DNA from: Opisthorchis felineus | Lineage: Eukaryota; Platyhelminthes; Trematoda; Opisthorchiida; Opisthorchiidae | DNA: 64,000 nucleotides | Reading direction: 5' to 3' | NCBI GenBank assembly: GCA_004794785.1 | Contig: SJOL01004118.1 | Location: forward strand, 338,113-402,112 | Shown here: in pieces, positions 49,651 through 61,766 of the stretch | Numbering within the stretch: position 1 is the stretch's first letter | How the letters are laid out: each line of letters begins with the position of its first letter | The notes under the pieces: model-generated | The model's input: only the letters and a program-made list of their open reading frames with translations | Told to the model about the DNA's origin: nothing | The model's database searches: none | Position numbers and translations under genes: made by a program

Positions 49651-52024
49651 GTCATTATGTACAAAGTGGGCGGGCAGAAAACCTTGTTGACAGTTAGCAC
49701 ATTCCAGGAATTTGACATCTGAACAGGGGGCGCAAACGGACTAAAAGTTTTACCAGTAGACAGGACTGCGCGGCCCAAACCTTTGCCATTGCTCTCTGGA
49801 CACGTGATTTCTCAACCTCTCGCTTATAACAGAATAAAATCTTACAAGTGCTACTTACTAGGGAAGGTTCATTCCTCAGTAAATTTAAATGACATGAATG
49901 CTCAGGCATCAACCAAAAGCAGTATGCCTTCGAGATGCCGTAGCGCTATACAACTGCTTAACCCACCAGCTATAGTCATTAGCCGGTGTTATATATTTCA
50001 GTTGGTTGGAGTGGATTGATACTGTGATATTTCAAGGGTTTTTCTCTCCACTTCGTCACCATGTTCGAAATAAGTAGTTCCGAGGTGATAGCAGTTTAGA
50101 ACTTTGCTAATGTTAATGTGGAGATGGAAATGGAGAAAGCTATGTTGTCTAATGTGGCAGTCTGTAAAACAGACGACGACGGGGATATTTAATCACCAAA
50201 TTCCAGTATAAAACAGCCGTAGCCAGTGACCGAAATCGTGGTAATTTTCTGTGTGAATTATGATGGTACACGTGGGAGGAACGGATCAGAAACAGATTCT
50301 TTTTACCGGGTTTTATAAAAATACACGGTGATGAAAAAACTGTTCGTATTTATTTAAAAAATGGGTCCTTCCTTGCACTTTTGTTAGCTGGGTAGATACG
50401 TCTTGTTGATTCGTTATTTGGGAGGAATCGTTCTACTGGTAATTTTTTTCCTCGAACAGACAACAAAGTTGTAATGAGAACGGAATGTATCACAGCATGA
50501 CGAGATCTTCCGTGCTTATCATTCCCATCTCAGACATTAATATAACCGCATCCACCTTCACCAATATGTACCTGTTGTGCCTTGAAAATGGTACTGCAAT
50601 TCCTATGTCGATCCTTGGCTCCGTCTTCCGCCCAGTGTGGCACATCAAAAGATACGGTAGCCTAATACAGTCTTTTGTGAAGATCAAGGAAAATTATTAC
50701 AATTGTATCTATGGCGTTTTTCTCAGAATTTTCCACAGAGTCACGGTAGAATCCTCGTGAAAGGGGCGATAATGGTTGAGCTATAAATTCTCCATCCTGA
50801 TTGGCTAACGTTCTGATCAATCAGGGCATGTCTTTGCTGCGTAACCGACTCGCGACACATCCGTACGATCGACGAGATGTTTGGTTAATTAGATCGGCTC
50901 GCCTTCGGAAATCACCTCACCTACAATAGAGGAGCCATTAGCGCTCTTATGGTCGGCGTCATTCACAATGATACGTGAACGATCAGTCGAAAGATCCATG
51001 GACATTATGTCCATGTCAACAACTGTTTCCAGTAATCTATATTCTATAACTTCAATATCCATTGACTGCGCAGCAGAATGTCAGTTAAACGGTATGGAAC
51101 GCGGTAAATTCCTAGCGCACCGAATGTAGTCTCCTGACTGACTTTCGTTTATGCTTCACATGATACTTGCTGCCAAAACTAACATTCAACTATGGTAAAC
51201 GTAATATTTTCTCACCTGGTAACATTTCAACAACTTGATAAAATCGACTCCAATTTGTTCTCACGACAGAATTGTTCGGTGTGATAGACTCCCGTTGAAA
51301 TAAGAGCCGTCATATATAGTTTCTTCTAACCACGTTGTATTGTTTTAGAATTATGGTACTACTCAAGGACCATGAGTATGACAATCTCGTGGAAATAGTC
51401 TGCATTGGTTAACTGGTGTGCTCACAGAAACATCCAACTTGTTTTGGAAAATTTCCCAAATGTGTTCCAACATCGGCTATCCCAGGAATTAGTTGTCATG
51501 CCAGGAAGCCATGCATCCTAACTCAGACTTCAGCAAGGCCTGACGAATTTCAGACGCAGTTGTCTATTTTATATGGTGCGAATCCCATTGCTGTCGTGCT
51601 CGTGCTCGTGTTCTGTTACGCACGAGGTCAGCGTCATCAGTTTCCTATCAATAAAAATATCAACGATATCTTTTTTAGGAATGAAATCCATGCGCAAGGT
51701 TAGGTCATTCAATTCGGAAACCAAACTCTTTCCTAAATAAACCGAATTTCCTTAGTTCTGTCTGGAGGAGTGCATGATTATTTCAGATAAGGAGGCAATG
51801 ATCTGAGTCGTTTGAAATCGATTCTCCGAAGTTCGACGAAATCATTTCACATAATATGTGTAACCCTTCATTATGTTGTTTTTGTGACAGGTGCGATTGC
51901 TCCTTCTTGGGTCTTCCAGAAAAAGGACAGAAAGTAAGATTAGGGGTTAGGTAGGCTTAGGTTTTCAATTTTCGCCAAAGTTTCTCATAAGCCATAATCC
52001 AACGACAATAAAGATGTTGTATCG

Positions 52025-52390
52025 AAATACATTCGTTTGTAAACCAATTGGGTTTTGACGGGGGACTCACCTGGAACCCAGCTGAATCTCTCGTTTATGA
52101 TGTTCTTAAGAAGAGTTTTCAGGAACCTTATGATTAGTGTGTTACTTCCATACATGTATCGCGATATCTCGAATACCGTGCCAACTGAAACATGAGGCGG
52201 CCTGGTGCAGCACATTCAGTTGCCTGAACGAGAGATTCAGCTGGGTTCCAGGTGAGCCTTCCGTCAAAACCAAATTGATAAACAAATGAGCGTATTTCGC
52301 TAATTTCGTGCAATGTGGGTTCAAGTAGAACATAAGTTTGACGGAAACTCGGAGTTTGTGCCAACCTGATGAGCCCTAAAGATGGTTTAT
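52025..52390. repeat. Family H1 composite with 30-bp perfect inverted repeat
   Basis: Forward module A (52025-52100) has a deletion joining it to the end of module B (agttttcaggaaccttatga). Reverse module A follows (about 52150-52290), then forward module B start with ttgacggaaactcgg and CTGATGA (52366-52372). A 30-base block at 52066-52095 recurs perfectly inverted at 52227-52256; the same block occurs at 24367-24396. The hammerhead core is truncated after CTGATGAGCCCTAAAGATGG. Confidence 0.6.
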
Positions 52391-53795
52391 GTTTGTTGGC
52401 TTTTCCGTCTTATGAATTCGTCAGAAAAAACGAGCCGATCGGATGTGCGTCAGAACTCGCGAAATTATTTACGATGAACCCAACTGTCTGGTGAGTAAAA
52501 CTACTTCATCTTTTACTGGACAACTTGTGAAAATTTCACAAATCCTAGAAATAACAGCCATCTGTTCGGTGGTGTCATTCTATTTGCGCAAGATCTGATG
52601 AAACAAAAAAAAACGTTAAAAATCTATGTGTGTGTAGTATAAAGAGCACCTGACGGTTTGGCTTGACTGCATTTCCACATCAAGAAACGGATGGGTGGAT
52701 AGACCACAGGCAATGAACAAAACAACAAAATTCGATCCACAGGGTCATTAAACATGAGGAGGACTCTCATTTTCAGTAAAAGAACATGGAGTTTACAAAG
52801 AAGCAGTTTAACTAAAGATGGGTAACATGAGACTATCGCAAGTGATCACGAAGTGATGTGAGACGATTGTTCTGAACGGCGAATACAACGCGATCGGACT
52901 TAAATGCAAGCAGATTCAGTGAGTTACAACTTTTATACTTTCTCAGTTAGCCTATTAGCGTCGCGCGAGTTTATCTCCTACGGTATTCCGAACTCTGAAA
53001 AAAAGTGGAATTGTCAAACGTGAATATGGGGTGGACGGGGCGACGATATATTCACTTTTCATCATAGCGGGCTCCTTTGTGCTGTCTACGCTGAAGGGTA
53101 CTGCTGTCATTCGCTGAGTTGAGTTACATTTGTTATGAAACATGTGGTTTCTGTGCCTCTAGAGTCTAAGTCAACTCTTACCGTTTTCATGTCGGACCTA
53201 GACGGTTGAAAACCTCTTTTATTCGCTCACTTTGTCTAGTACATCCGCACGCACTAGGTCACGCGTCACCCAAACCACGTGACAAAATCATGTCCCACTT
53301 CCAACCTTGACCGGCAACATGTACACTAAAATTTCCCATTTATTTTGTTTACGCGGCTACCACCTGCATCACATGCCAGGCTTACGACCTTCACCCACTT
53401 CAGGTCAAGTTTTCAAGTTTGTGCAACTGCGCAAAATAAATACGCATGTAACTCGGCTCAAAACACACACACGTACAGGGCAGGAAGTCAACCAAACTTC
53501 GCAAGACCTCGGATAATTACGGAACACATGTAGCAGCTATACTGCAGAGGAAACAGGTCCAGCGTCCGGACCTTCACTCAGGAACTCCCGATAAGTCTTC
53601 TTCAGACTTATTCCACTTTGGTGTTGTACTGATATTACCAAGGTGTACGTAACTACTGTAATCATCATTCTTAAAAAAACATACTTTTTTAGTGCTTATC
53701 ACCTTCTGATAATTAAGTTAATTTCGTTACAACTAGAACGCTAACAGAACTTTCGTAGGTTGTTTATTTCGACAGCAATCATTGCGTAAGCAACC

Positions 53796-53852
53796 ATGGT
53801 ATATATGGTATATGGTATATGGTATATGGTGTATGGTATATGGTATATATAT
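53796..53852. repeat. Minisatellite, 7-base unit ATATGGT
   Basis: About seven tandem copies of ATATGGT with one substitution (gtatggt) and AT expansions at both ends. It is short, and useful only as a length-variable marker. Confidence 0.85.
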
Positions 53853-54009
53853 GAATATGATGGTTGGTGATGGCGGCCCACACATTTTTCACACATTTTT
53901 TCACGACTCGGAATATGTCAGGTAGCATAACTAAAAAATTCCAAGGAATTTATTTACCTCTTGAAAACCAAATTACGCATTGGACACCTTGAATATTGGC
54001 TCAGTGAAA

Positions 54010-54410
54010 ACTTGAAGTATCTCTTGTGCAACACATCCGGTTGAGGAAGATCATACACTGCAGGTTCTTTCAACTCTCAGCTGAAACTGACTTTGACGCC
54101 ATCCTTATGCACAAATAAGTGCCAAAACCAGAATATGGCTAATTCTGAGTTCAAATACAAAATAAGATCGATCAAAATTCGGCAACGGGGCCAAATGAGC
54201 CTCAGAAAGCGAAATTAGGTTATCAAACTCTTTTACCCAACCATATAAGTAGTATCGCATCAGTCAAGCTTATTTGCAATTTTGGTGTTCAGATAGAACT
54301 CAAGAACTACGCTCAACTGCTGAGCTCCAAGACGGAAAAATCAATAGTGGGCTGTCGAAGAATTTCCAGCAACCTTATAAGTAGCGTGTTATGTGAAGCA
54401 CTACATTAGT
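54010..54410. repeat. Family H1 remnants: A reverse, B forward
   Basis: Reverse module A remnants (gtgcaacacatccggttgag, then ctcagctgaa, to about 54085) are followed at 54255-54400 by a forward copy: aagcttatttgcaattttgg, aactcaagaactacgctcaa, ctgctgagctccaagacgga, gtgggctgtcgaagaatttc and cagcaaccttataagtagcg. CTGATGA has become CTGCTGA and GAAAC is lost, so this core is dead. Confidence 0.5.
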
Positions 54411-54414
54411 TTCG

Positions 54415-57400
54415 CAGACGAAAGCATCCTGGTGCTTGAGGATATATATTGGACATAGTGACCATCAGCTCCTTTTGGAGATGCATTTCCAACCACTTTG
54501 AGACTAGCCGCACTGAGAAGGCTTCTGACGAGCATGTGGTGGTGCATTCGTTCGACGAGTATAGCAACAGACGCCGACACGATCCTCTGGAATAGCTTCT
54601 GCTGACGAGCAGATGAACTAACTGCCGCCTCAGTCCCGTGGAAATGCTGGAGCTCATGAAAAAGAGAAAGGAGCATAACTGCAGCGTTCAACTTCCTTGC
54701 CTCGAAATGTTACATGGGTTTCCTTAAGATATTTCATTCAGTCGTGGAGGTATGTAAGCCGTTATCACGCTGTAAATTTCGGTTCTGCCGTGACGTTAAG
54801 AGAGGTCTGCTCCCGAGAAGGATCAAACACCAATGGAATGGTCCTTTGCCGGGTATTACGTTAATCAGTCCGTCGATACGTTTCACTATGTAGAAAAAAC
54901 AGTCGCACGGCTAATAAATTTTCTACTTTGCTTTGATTCCACATTTTCAGAAGCCCCAAACATTGATTCTAACCCAGGGTTTATCGCAATTAGTAGCCGC
55001 CTGGACACGGAGAAAGGGCTCTATTTAAAAAATTCTCATGTAAGATCAACTCAGCGTTGCATTTGGAGACTATATAGTGCGCAATGCCGATTATTCGGTT
55101 TGTGCCGGAAATCCAGGAGCTCTTGCATCTGTGCACCTTTGACGAACGAAGCGATAAATTCGAGAATTCCACGACTTCTCAGTTTTCTTTGTGTATTCCG
55201 GAAATAGCCTCAGTCAGACAGACCCTGTTCAGAATGACAATATTACGCCCGCACCAAAATAATTATTGTCGACATTATGGCATCAAATGGGTTGGTGGAG
55301 TACGCATCCCTTAATCTTCCTCATTTCACCGTGATTATTAGTAGAATTTGTCTCCTTCTCTCTTTCAGCTGACTGCCATCGGAAAAAGGTAAATATCGGA
55401 AGGTAGAACGAAATCAAAGGCAGGGGTACTAGTAACTGTGCTTATAGGGATTGAAACTGGAGAGCGGAGCTACTTAGGGTATGCTGACCAATTTGTGCGT
55501 GCAACCTTACTCATGATAACAACTTGTTGCCACATAAACAGTGTCTCTGGCTGCCAAAGAGAGAGGACATTTACCCTCCAACCAATTAGATGATAATTCT
55601 AATATTGCTGTGTTGTACATTCAACGCGTTCGGATCTCGAGACTTCCGCATCAGCTAACCATTGGTTGTTCTTTTACGGCTTGACCGGGGCTTATCCAAC
55701 AATGTGAAGGTTTGATTTTAGCTCACTCGATAAAAAAACCAGCGTACACTTTGCTTTGGGCCTTTCACAGGCCGTGATTTTGATGATTTACACTTGAGAA
55801 CGGATCTTTTAGCCTGAGGTGGACCAGCGGAATGAGGCGGTTGTGGTCGAAAACCGAGAGCTCTTGGTGTACATCTTCCAAGCTATAGTGATGGCCTGAT
55901 CACACAAGCTCTGAAAATTGCCTGTACTAGTCGCCAAAGTTGATGGCTAGCTAAAACGACAGTGTTGTGGACGTCGACTGTCTTTGTTGGTCTTGCAGGT
56001 GGCCTTCCCCGCAGCACGAGAGCAGGAGCATGCGACTTCTCCCAGAAAGAATATGTGCGATCCATTTTGAAGGTCAAAATGGTATCTACCAAGTCTATGC
56101 TACATTCGAAAGCATCCACCGAACAGGGAGAAGAACAATATGGTTCCTGTGTGCAATGTCGGGCAGCAAGCCATCACGAGGATGCTCTATCCACAAGGGT
56201 TTAATACATTTTCTATCAGATTATCGGTCACGAGGTTGAAGAAGATTCATACCTAGAATTCTTGGGGGCTCTCAGTTCATAGGGATAGCGCTACAGAGTA
56301 TAGCTGCCGGGGGGAAACTTCTACGTGCCAAACTGGACACAATGTGCTGGGTGCACACACTCTCTATCTAAGAGTGGATTTTGAACCTACTCCTTATCGA
56401 AATTCTCCTTACTTTTCGACGCGTACTCAGCTGGTTTGACTTGAAAGCGTCCTCTCCACCATCACCGTCTCCATAGTGTGATCTCAAATGACCGTGCATC
56501 TGTTTCTTAATCAATCTATCACTCGCTTATTTGATCAGTGTGTACAACTATTTTCAGTAGCTTGCACAAGACCCATGGGTCAGGTTCTATCAGAGAACGT
56601 GCAGTTGATAGATGCGCTTAATCATGGCCCGTTGCTGCATTTCTTGCTGAGCTAAAACGACCTTCCCAATGGACACTGTCCCACCTGTAGACTCTACGTG
56701 CTCGCTTAGCACAGTTTACAATTGAATCTTAAGCCTCAATCCACAACAAGTGCTTTATAACCACTGATTTCATCTCTGACAAAACGTGGACTGATATTTC
56801 GGGCTATTCGAGCTAACTACCTGACCGTGAGTCCAGGCTACCTGAAACTTTTTTCGAGCTTTTAGTCACACTCTAAGTAAACAGAAGTCGATTGAATTTA
56901 GGCTTCGCCGTGCTTCCGAGATGCAGTTTTTATTCAACGGAATGCATCCATCACTGTCATCATCATATTTGGTTAGGATGATCGACACATCAATCCTAAT
57001 TTAACTGTCTATGTGACCACTTGTTGGTTTTATTTAAGAAGCCGGTGACAAATTTCAATATTACAACATATAATCATTGTTGGATTTTAGGTTCGACCTG
57101 ATTTCCTGTTCATGACAGCCCAACCTGTAAAGCGAAGATTGTTCACTAATCGTAGAACGAAATTTTTCAACCGCCTGGGGAATAGCATGCAGAGCTTTCA
57201 CCGATTTAGCTACTGCAAAGTTGATTGCCATCCGGATCGGAAACATCAACATATGTGCCCATTCCGTTTGAATTGCTAGACAAGAATGGAGAGTATGCTT
57301 CGACATCAGTCTGCCAGTCAACCCTTTTTACGAGTAATTTTCAGAACACTGCGTAGAGATATGTGAATGTTGCAGCTTCGCCATGCAGGGAAATCAGCTG

Positions 57401-57570
57401 GCGTGATCATGCTTCATGGCTTGTAGTGACTTGTTGAGTAAATCTGGTGTTTCACGAGATCAGAACGTTACTCCATTTGCATGAAAATCATAAGGTTTAT
57501 CAAAAACGTGCAGACACGTCCCGCTAATGAACCAGTATGTTGCAGATGAGTATATTTCAGGTCATTAAAT
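54415..57570. other. No assignable gene
   Basis: ORFs at 54833-55207 (plus, 124 codons) and 55967-56239 (plus, 90 codons) overlap frames of similar length, as expected by chance. At 55992 tcttgcag precedes gtggcc and could be a splice acceptor, but the frame after it matches no family. 57825-59655 is likewise unassigned. Confidence 0.4.
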
Positions 57571-57574
57571 ATGT

Positions 57575-57820
57575 GAACACATGTTCGAGTGACTAATTTC
57601 ATCGCACTCTACCGTCTGTTGACGACAACATGGGAATTAACGATCACCGTCTGGAGTTCAAACACCCAACTGCTAAGGATGAGCGCTAATGAGAGTGGGA
57701 CTCGAGCTCAGTACTGCCCTCCTCTTTGGTGGGGACGTGTTAGAATAACTGTACCCGGACAAGAGGGGGATCGTTCAGGTGCGAGTGATGTGAAAGTGAA
57801 CTCTGAAAATCCCGCAACCA
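57575..57820 (+). repeat. Family T copy, diverged
   Basis: Contains gtctggagttcaaacacc (B-box-like, about 57648-57665), then ggatgagcgctaatgagagt, gggactcgagctcagtactg, cctcctctttggtggggacg and gcgagtgatgtgaaagtgaa. It parallels the tail of the copy at 31540-31810. The hammerhead core is eroded: GGATGAG for CTGATGA, GGGAC for GAAAC, GCTC for GTC. The stem II wording here suggests a stronger ancestral stem II than the three pairs left at 31684. Confidence 0.5.
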
Positions 57821-59663
57821 CCTACAACCTGTCAGGAGTAGTAGGATCAAGGGTCCAGATATTTTCCATATTCTTTTGAGTGGTTGGATTTTTTTCTTAT
57901 CCGTCAAATTTCGAGGGCGCTGCACAAAGTGGCCTGTTTTGGAGGGTATACTACTGGGGAACAGAGAGTGACTGTTGAGAACAAAACCGTCTGTAATCCT
58001 CTTCCGCGGTTTGCCGAATGTTTTTTTTCGTTGAGACTTCTAGGTTCGTTCCTCTTTCATCCTCTTTTGGCGCTCAGTGCTATTTATATTAGTCGTCAAT
58101 ACAAACGTTTGCGACTTACTTGCCTAGCTGCCGAATAAACCAACGATCACCTGAGCTACCAACGTTCTCTTCAATGTTCACAAATTCGACGTAGTCTATC
58201 GAACAGACCTTTTGTTCTGCCGGATTGAATTTTCATACCATCATCAGGTTCCACCATAAGTGGAAGACATTTTGCTTCCGTTACCCGGTTTCTTTGTTCA
58301 GACGTTTACAGGAGATATGTTCCAATATTTGTTCCACAGTTCCCCTTCTAATCTTCAGTCTTATCGTGCCTGTAGTCTTCTGTGATAATCGCTATAAGCC
58401 TTGTCAATATTTTGCTCAAGCCACATTTGAGGCGAGGACCCATTGCAAATGTAACCACCTTCCCTTCTTTATACCATTAGACCCCAATTCGTCACTTGGA
58501 ATGCCGGCTTACAGATTAACATGCACCACGAATATCTTGTCGGGACGTGATAAAATCGTGGAAAAGTCGGCATTAACGTAAAAAGCGACTGCGCGTCACT
58601 CAAATGACCGATTAGACGTATGGTCGTCGACCTCAACCATGCAATCGGGCACTTCAGTACCGCCTTACTAGTGTTATTGATTCGAGGCTGTTCCCGAATG
58701 CCGCAAAATGATGTCATAATATTGATATAGCACCAATAGCCGGCTGCTTATTGATCGAAATTGCAACCTGCATCGTGCGATCCAACCGAGATCAGCACAA
58801 ATGACACCTGGTAATCGGTCAGAAGTAAGAACTGAGTTGCGAAGATTTAACGTCCGCATTGCTCATAACTGGGTAGAAAAAATCTGAATTCGATTAATCA
58901 AACACAAGTTGGCAACTGTGCGAAGCAAGAGTTCAGACTGAGTTTGATGATTTCAGGAATAAGACATGGTTTCTGAATCCAATAGAAAAAAAGTCAAAAA
59001 GTTTGCTCGTTCCATCGTTTTGTTGTTTCTGCTTTCTTGGTTTCATGTGATGCTTTTCTGACGTCTATCACCACTGCGCATGATGTAGTGGAGGTCTTAT
59101 CCCCTCAGCTAAGTTAAGCTACGAGCGAAGTCTGGGAAATTACTTGACTGCCTTATTAGGATGGATAAAATATGAATGGTGTACGGGTGAGAACCGAGAT
59201 TTTAAGTCGAAAACAGGCAGATGAAAGAAACACTCCTAACTGTGATGACAAAGCGACCTGTTCTAAAGCTTTTTTTCGAAAACGTTAGTCAGAGATAGAA
59301 CTACTTGAAGAAAACCGTGACCTGTCATCAGTTTGTTCGCTGAATCGAGGGACTTAGTTGTAAAGTTTTTACCACTAACAGAAATGACTTCAACACATTG
59401 TTCATAGAATTAACAGAAGGAAGCTGAGCTACCGACAATCTCATGAATGATAGAGTGTGTTCCATATAAGTTAATCAGTGATTGGAACCTGCTAGTGTTC
59501 TTTATGACCATTACCGTTACTGTGAAATTCGGCAAGCTAAGTGACCATCATGTCAGTCTCATAATACATATATCCTCAAAGCCGAATTGGTAGGTTTTTC
59601 CCCCTGGCACTAAATGGACAGCGTTACTCCGCGTACGTTTGATTTATTTTGGTATCTTCATTC

Positions 59664-59861
59664 TTAAACTCCAAAACGTTTGCTTTCCCTTTTTCTTGGT
59701 GGCGCGAGCATCAACGTGTTTGAAAGAATCGATTCTCCGGCGCACATAATCCAATGGATGATTTGCTCGCACGTGAAAGCTAGTGCACGCACCCCTTCAT
59801 AGATAGTAAGGTAGCGCAATGTTGACTCTTCGTAACAGAAGAAACTGAATAGCTTAGACAA
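59664..59861 (-). pseudogene. C-terminal tail of R2-like protein
   Basis: A 65-residue minus-strand ORF contains SKLFSFFCYEESTLRYLTIYEGVRALAF, which resembles the extreme C-terminus of R2-type proteins, where a leucine-rich helix is followed by the L-R-x-L-x-x-x-EG-x-x segment. It lies on the right strand and at the right distance (about 200 bases) beyond the endonuclease region. The frame ends in a lysine/arginine-rich tail and a stop near 59661. The element's 3' end is probably just below this point; I could not define a 3' UTR or poly(A) tract. Confidence 0.5.
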
Positions 59862-60019
59862 CGTTGCTCCAGTGAGACCAGGTCACGATCTATGGGCTGG
59901 TTACTTCGTGTTCGATATATTCACGAAAGTTGTCTGGCTGCAAATGACTTCCAGATATTATTTTTTAAGTGGAAATCCGATTCGAAGTTTCTCTCTATGG
60001 TGACGACTCAACGGAAAAC

Positions 60020-60380
60020 TGATACGGCCGACGCAGAAACCGTTATTGATATCCGATAATCTCAATGTTTGGCCCGACCGATTTGGCAAGTCTATCTCGT
60101 TTACCATCTGTTTGCCCCAACCCTGTTTTTTATGGTTTGACTAAGACCAAGCATCGAGCACACTCAGCGTCATGCGTGATCAAACAGAACTGCAGGATAT
60201 GCGCTGCAATATCTGTTTGACCCCTGTTTCCACAACAGAAGGTCATCTAGTCATGATGATCACGCCGGGCTTTTCTAATTCTCGTCCTCCGCAGGTTGCA
60301 CCAGAGCTGGATACCGCGGACATCGGAGGAAACATGCGTTCTGGGAACAGAAGCAATCCATTCGAAAGAGTTAAAGCTAC
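60020..60380 (-). pseudogene. Cys/His knuckle and endonuclease region of R2-like element (broken)
   Basis: In a third minus-strand frame the conceptual peptide has GIQLWCNLRRTRIRKARRD, a stop, then FCCGNRGQTDIAAHILQFC (about 60187-60240) and LITHDAECARC. This corresponds to the R2 segment R-L-R-x-NLLPT-x-R-x-x-RG, then C-x-x-x-C-x7/8-H-I-L-Q-x-C-x-x-TH-x-x-R-x-x-RH. The H-I-L-Q-x-C core and the following TH are the strongest matches. The second cysteine of the knuckle appears lost. Downstream, GPNIEII sits where active restriction-like endonucleases have a PD motif, so an active-site residue looks substituted, which fits decay. Several stops interrupt the region. The endonuclease domain normally nicks the insertion target. 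Confidence 0.65.
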
Positions 60381-60625
60381 CGAGTCTCACAAGCCACAAC
60401 ATTAACGCCGTTGTACAGACTGTCACCTCAAGCAGCCACTACTCCTTTCTTAGTGGTTACGTACCTCGGATCCCGATCGGAAGACTGAGATCCTAAAAAG
60501 GTTGTCATATGCGGAACCACAACCACGTTGCGTAGTAGTCGACACTGCGTAGACTGCAGTTTTTTCATGCACATTATCCTCTGTATCGGGATGGCTGTAT
60601 TCAGATACCGAGTCTCTCAAGCTGT

Positions 60626-60910
60626 TTACTGACGCGTAGACTGCCAGTACTGCTTCCGTGATCGTAGGCAGCCATGAATAGGCTGCTTGATAAAATCATT
60701 CAATCTTTTGTGAGTGGGCTCGGCCGAAGAAACGGTCGAACTTGTCAAACTCACTATTGGACAGTTCCTTCCGAAATCCAAGTATGGATACGAATTCACC
60801 GGGGTCTGCATCACCTCACCCAGCAGTTTCAGCAGCTGCTGTCAATGGTTGCAGACCTCTTTTCCCTTGAAAGTAAAGGGAAATATGTTACGGTGTTTGT
60901 CGGACCCAGA
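60626..60910 (-). pseudogene. Thumb/linker part of R2-like protein (broken)
   Basis: After a frameshift near 60900 the protein continues in a second minus-strand frame. FPFTFKGKEVCNH is followed by a stop (60839-60841), then QQLLKLLGEVMQTPVNS, YLDFGRNCP and HKRLNDFIKQPIHGCLRSRK. This fits the R2 pattern just after the palm: a short beta segment, a QQLL-like helix, the L-x-R segment, and the L-D-x-x-I/V-R-x-x-I-x-x-WLRLP segment leading to the 'DGGLG' region. Beyond the stop ending this ORF, the same frame reads ETRYLNTAIPIQRIMCMKKLQST, like the S-x-A-IP-x-x-R-x-x-R-x-x-KL segment that follows in R2 proteins. Agreement is by recollection of the family pattern, not an alignment. Confidence 0.65.
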
Positions 60911-61766
60911 ACAGTAATGAGTTCCTCGGTAAAGCAAAAGGTTTGTCTGAAACCGCGGTTGCCCGATGTTTCCTATCACCACAAACCACCAGTGCTTTCG
61001 ACTTTCGGGCGTTGATAGTCGTAAAAACTCTTCCCAGCCTGACCTCAAAAGCTCCAAACTTCTCTTTAAGGTCAGCCTGATTTTCCGCACCCACGATCCG
61101 ATCGTCAGCGAAGGCAAAAGAATCCAGTAAGTTGCCATAGAACTGGTATCCTAGTTGCAGTATCGACACTCCAAGAACTCCATCCATCGCCATGGGAGAG
61201 CGTGGATATCCCTGCCTCACACCTCTGTCGCACTGAACCTCGGAAATGGGAAAACGGATGCAACATTCTCACAAGACTGTGCGATATATCGAACTGGGGT
61301 AATGATGCTCCAAACGCCTCAGCAGATCTGACGACTGTGTGTGATATGAAACCGAATCGTACGCTGTCGAGACGTCAACAAACACCTTACTGAGGTTAGT
61401 AGCAGTCGCTGAATAATGACGAAGTAGAGCATATAACGGTGAGACACCTTCCAAACAACTATTTCGATGCAGAATTGGAAACTGGAGTGAGAGCTTTTGC
61501 AATCTACTGCTCTGTCGATCCGCAAGCACTTTATGAAAGTTCTGAACAATCCTGGATGACACAGAGGTCGGTCTCAGTTGGTCCGGTGAAGTCGGATTCA
61601 GAGCCTTCGGAACTAGAGTAATACGGGTAGGACCCAAATGTGGTGAGCAGCCCCCATATAATAATACTAAGTTTAAAAACCCAGCATTTGCTCTGGCATT
61701 GAACCGGCGAAGCATTCCGGGCTTCAGCTTGTCCAAACCTGGGGACGAATTGTTTATTACGACCAA
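60888..61766 (-). pseudogene. Reverse transcriptase domain of R2-like element (broken)
   Basis: One minus-strand frame runs through this span with a single in-frame TGA at about 61266-61268. Before the stop (61269-61766, 165 residues) it has SSPGLDKL, then RPTSVSSRIVQNFHKVLADR (about residues 65-84), which matches the RPI-SS-R-HK-LA-R block of non-LTR reverse transcriptases. FVDVSTAYDSVS follows (residues 129-140) as palm motif A, with its catalytic Asp codon at 61374-61376. After the stop come RGVRQGYPRSP (the usual RGVRQGCPLSP, at about 61191-61230) and AFADD, whose FADD at 61101-61112 is the catalytic box usually written Y/F-A-D-D. NARKSKALVV follows as the expected N-x-x-KS-x-x-L motif. 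All catalytic aspartates survive, but the stop and a frameshift near 60900 would prevent a full protein. Domain identity is secure. Confidence 0.88.

Noticed and set aside
58230..58256. Minus-strand CTGATGATGGTATGAAAA
   Set aside because: The putative stem II TGGTAT cannot pair, so it is a chance match.
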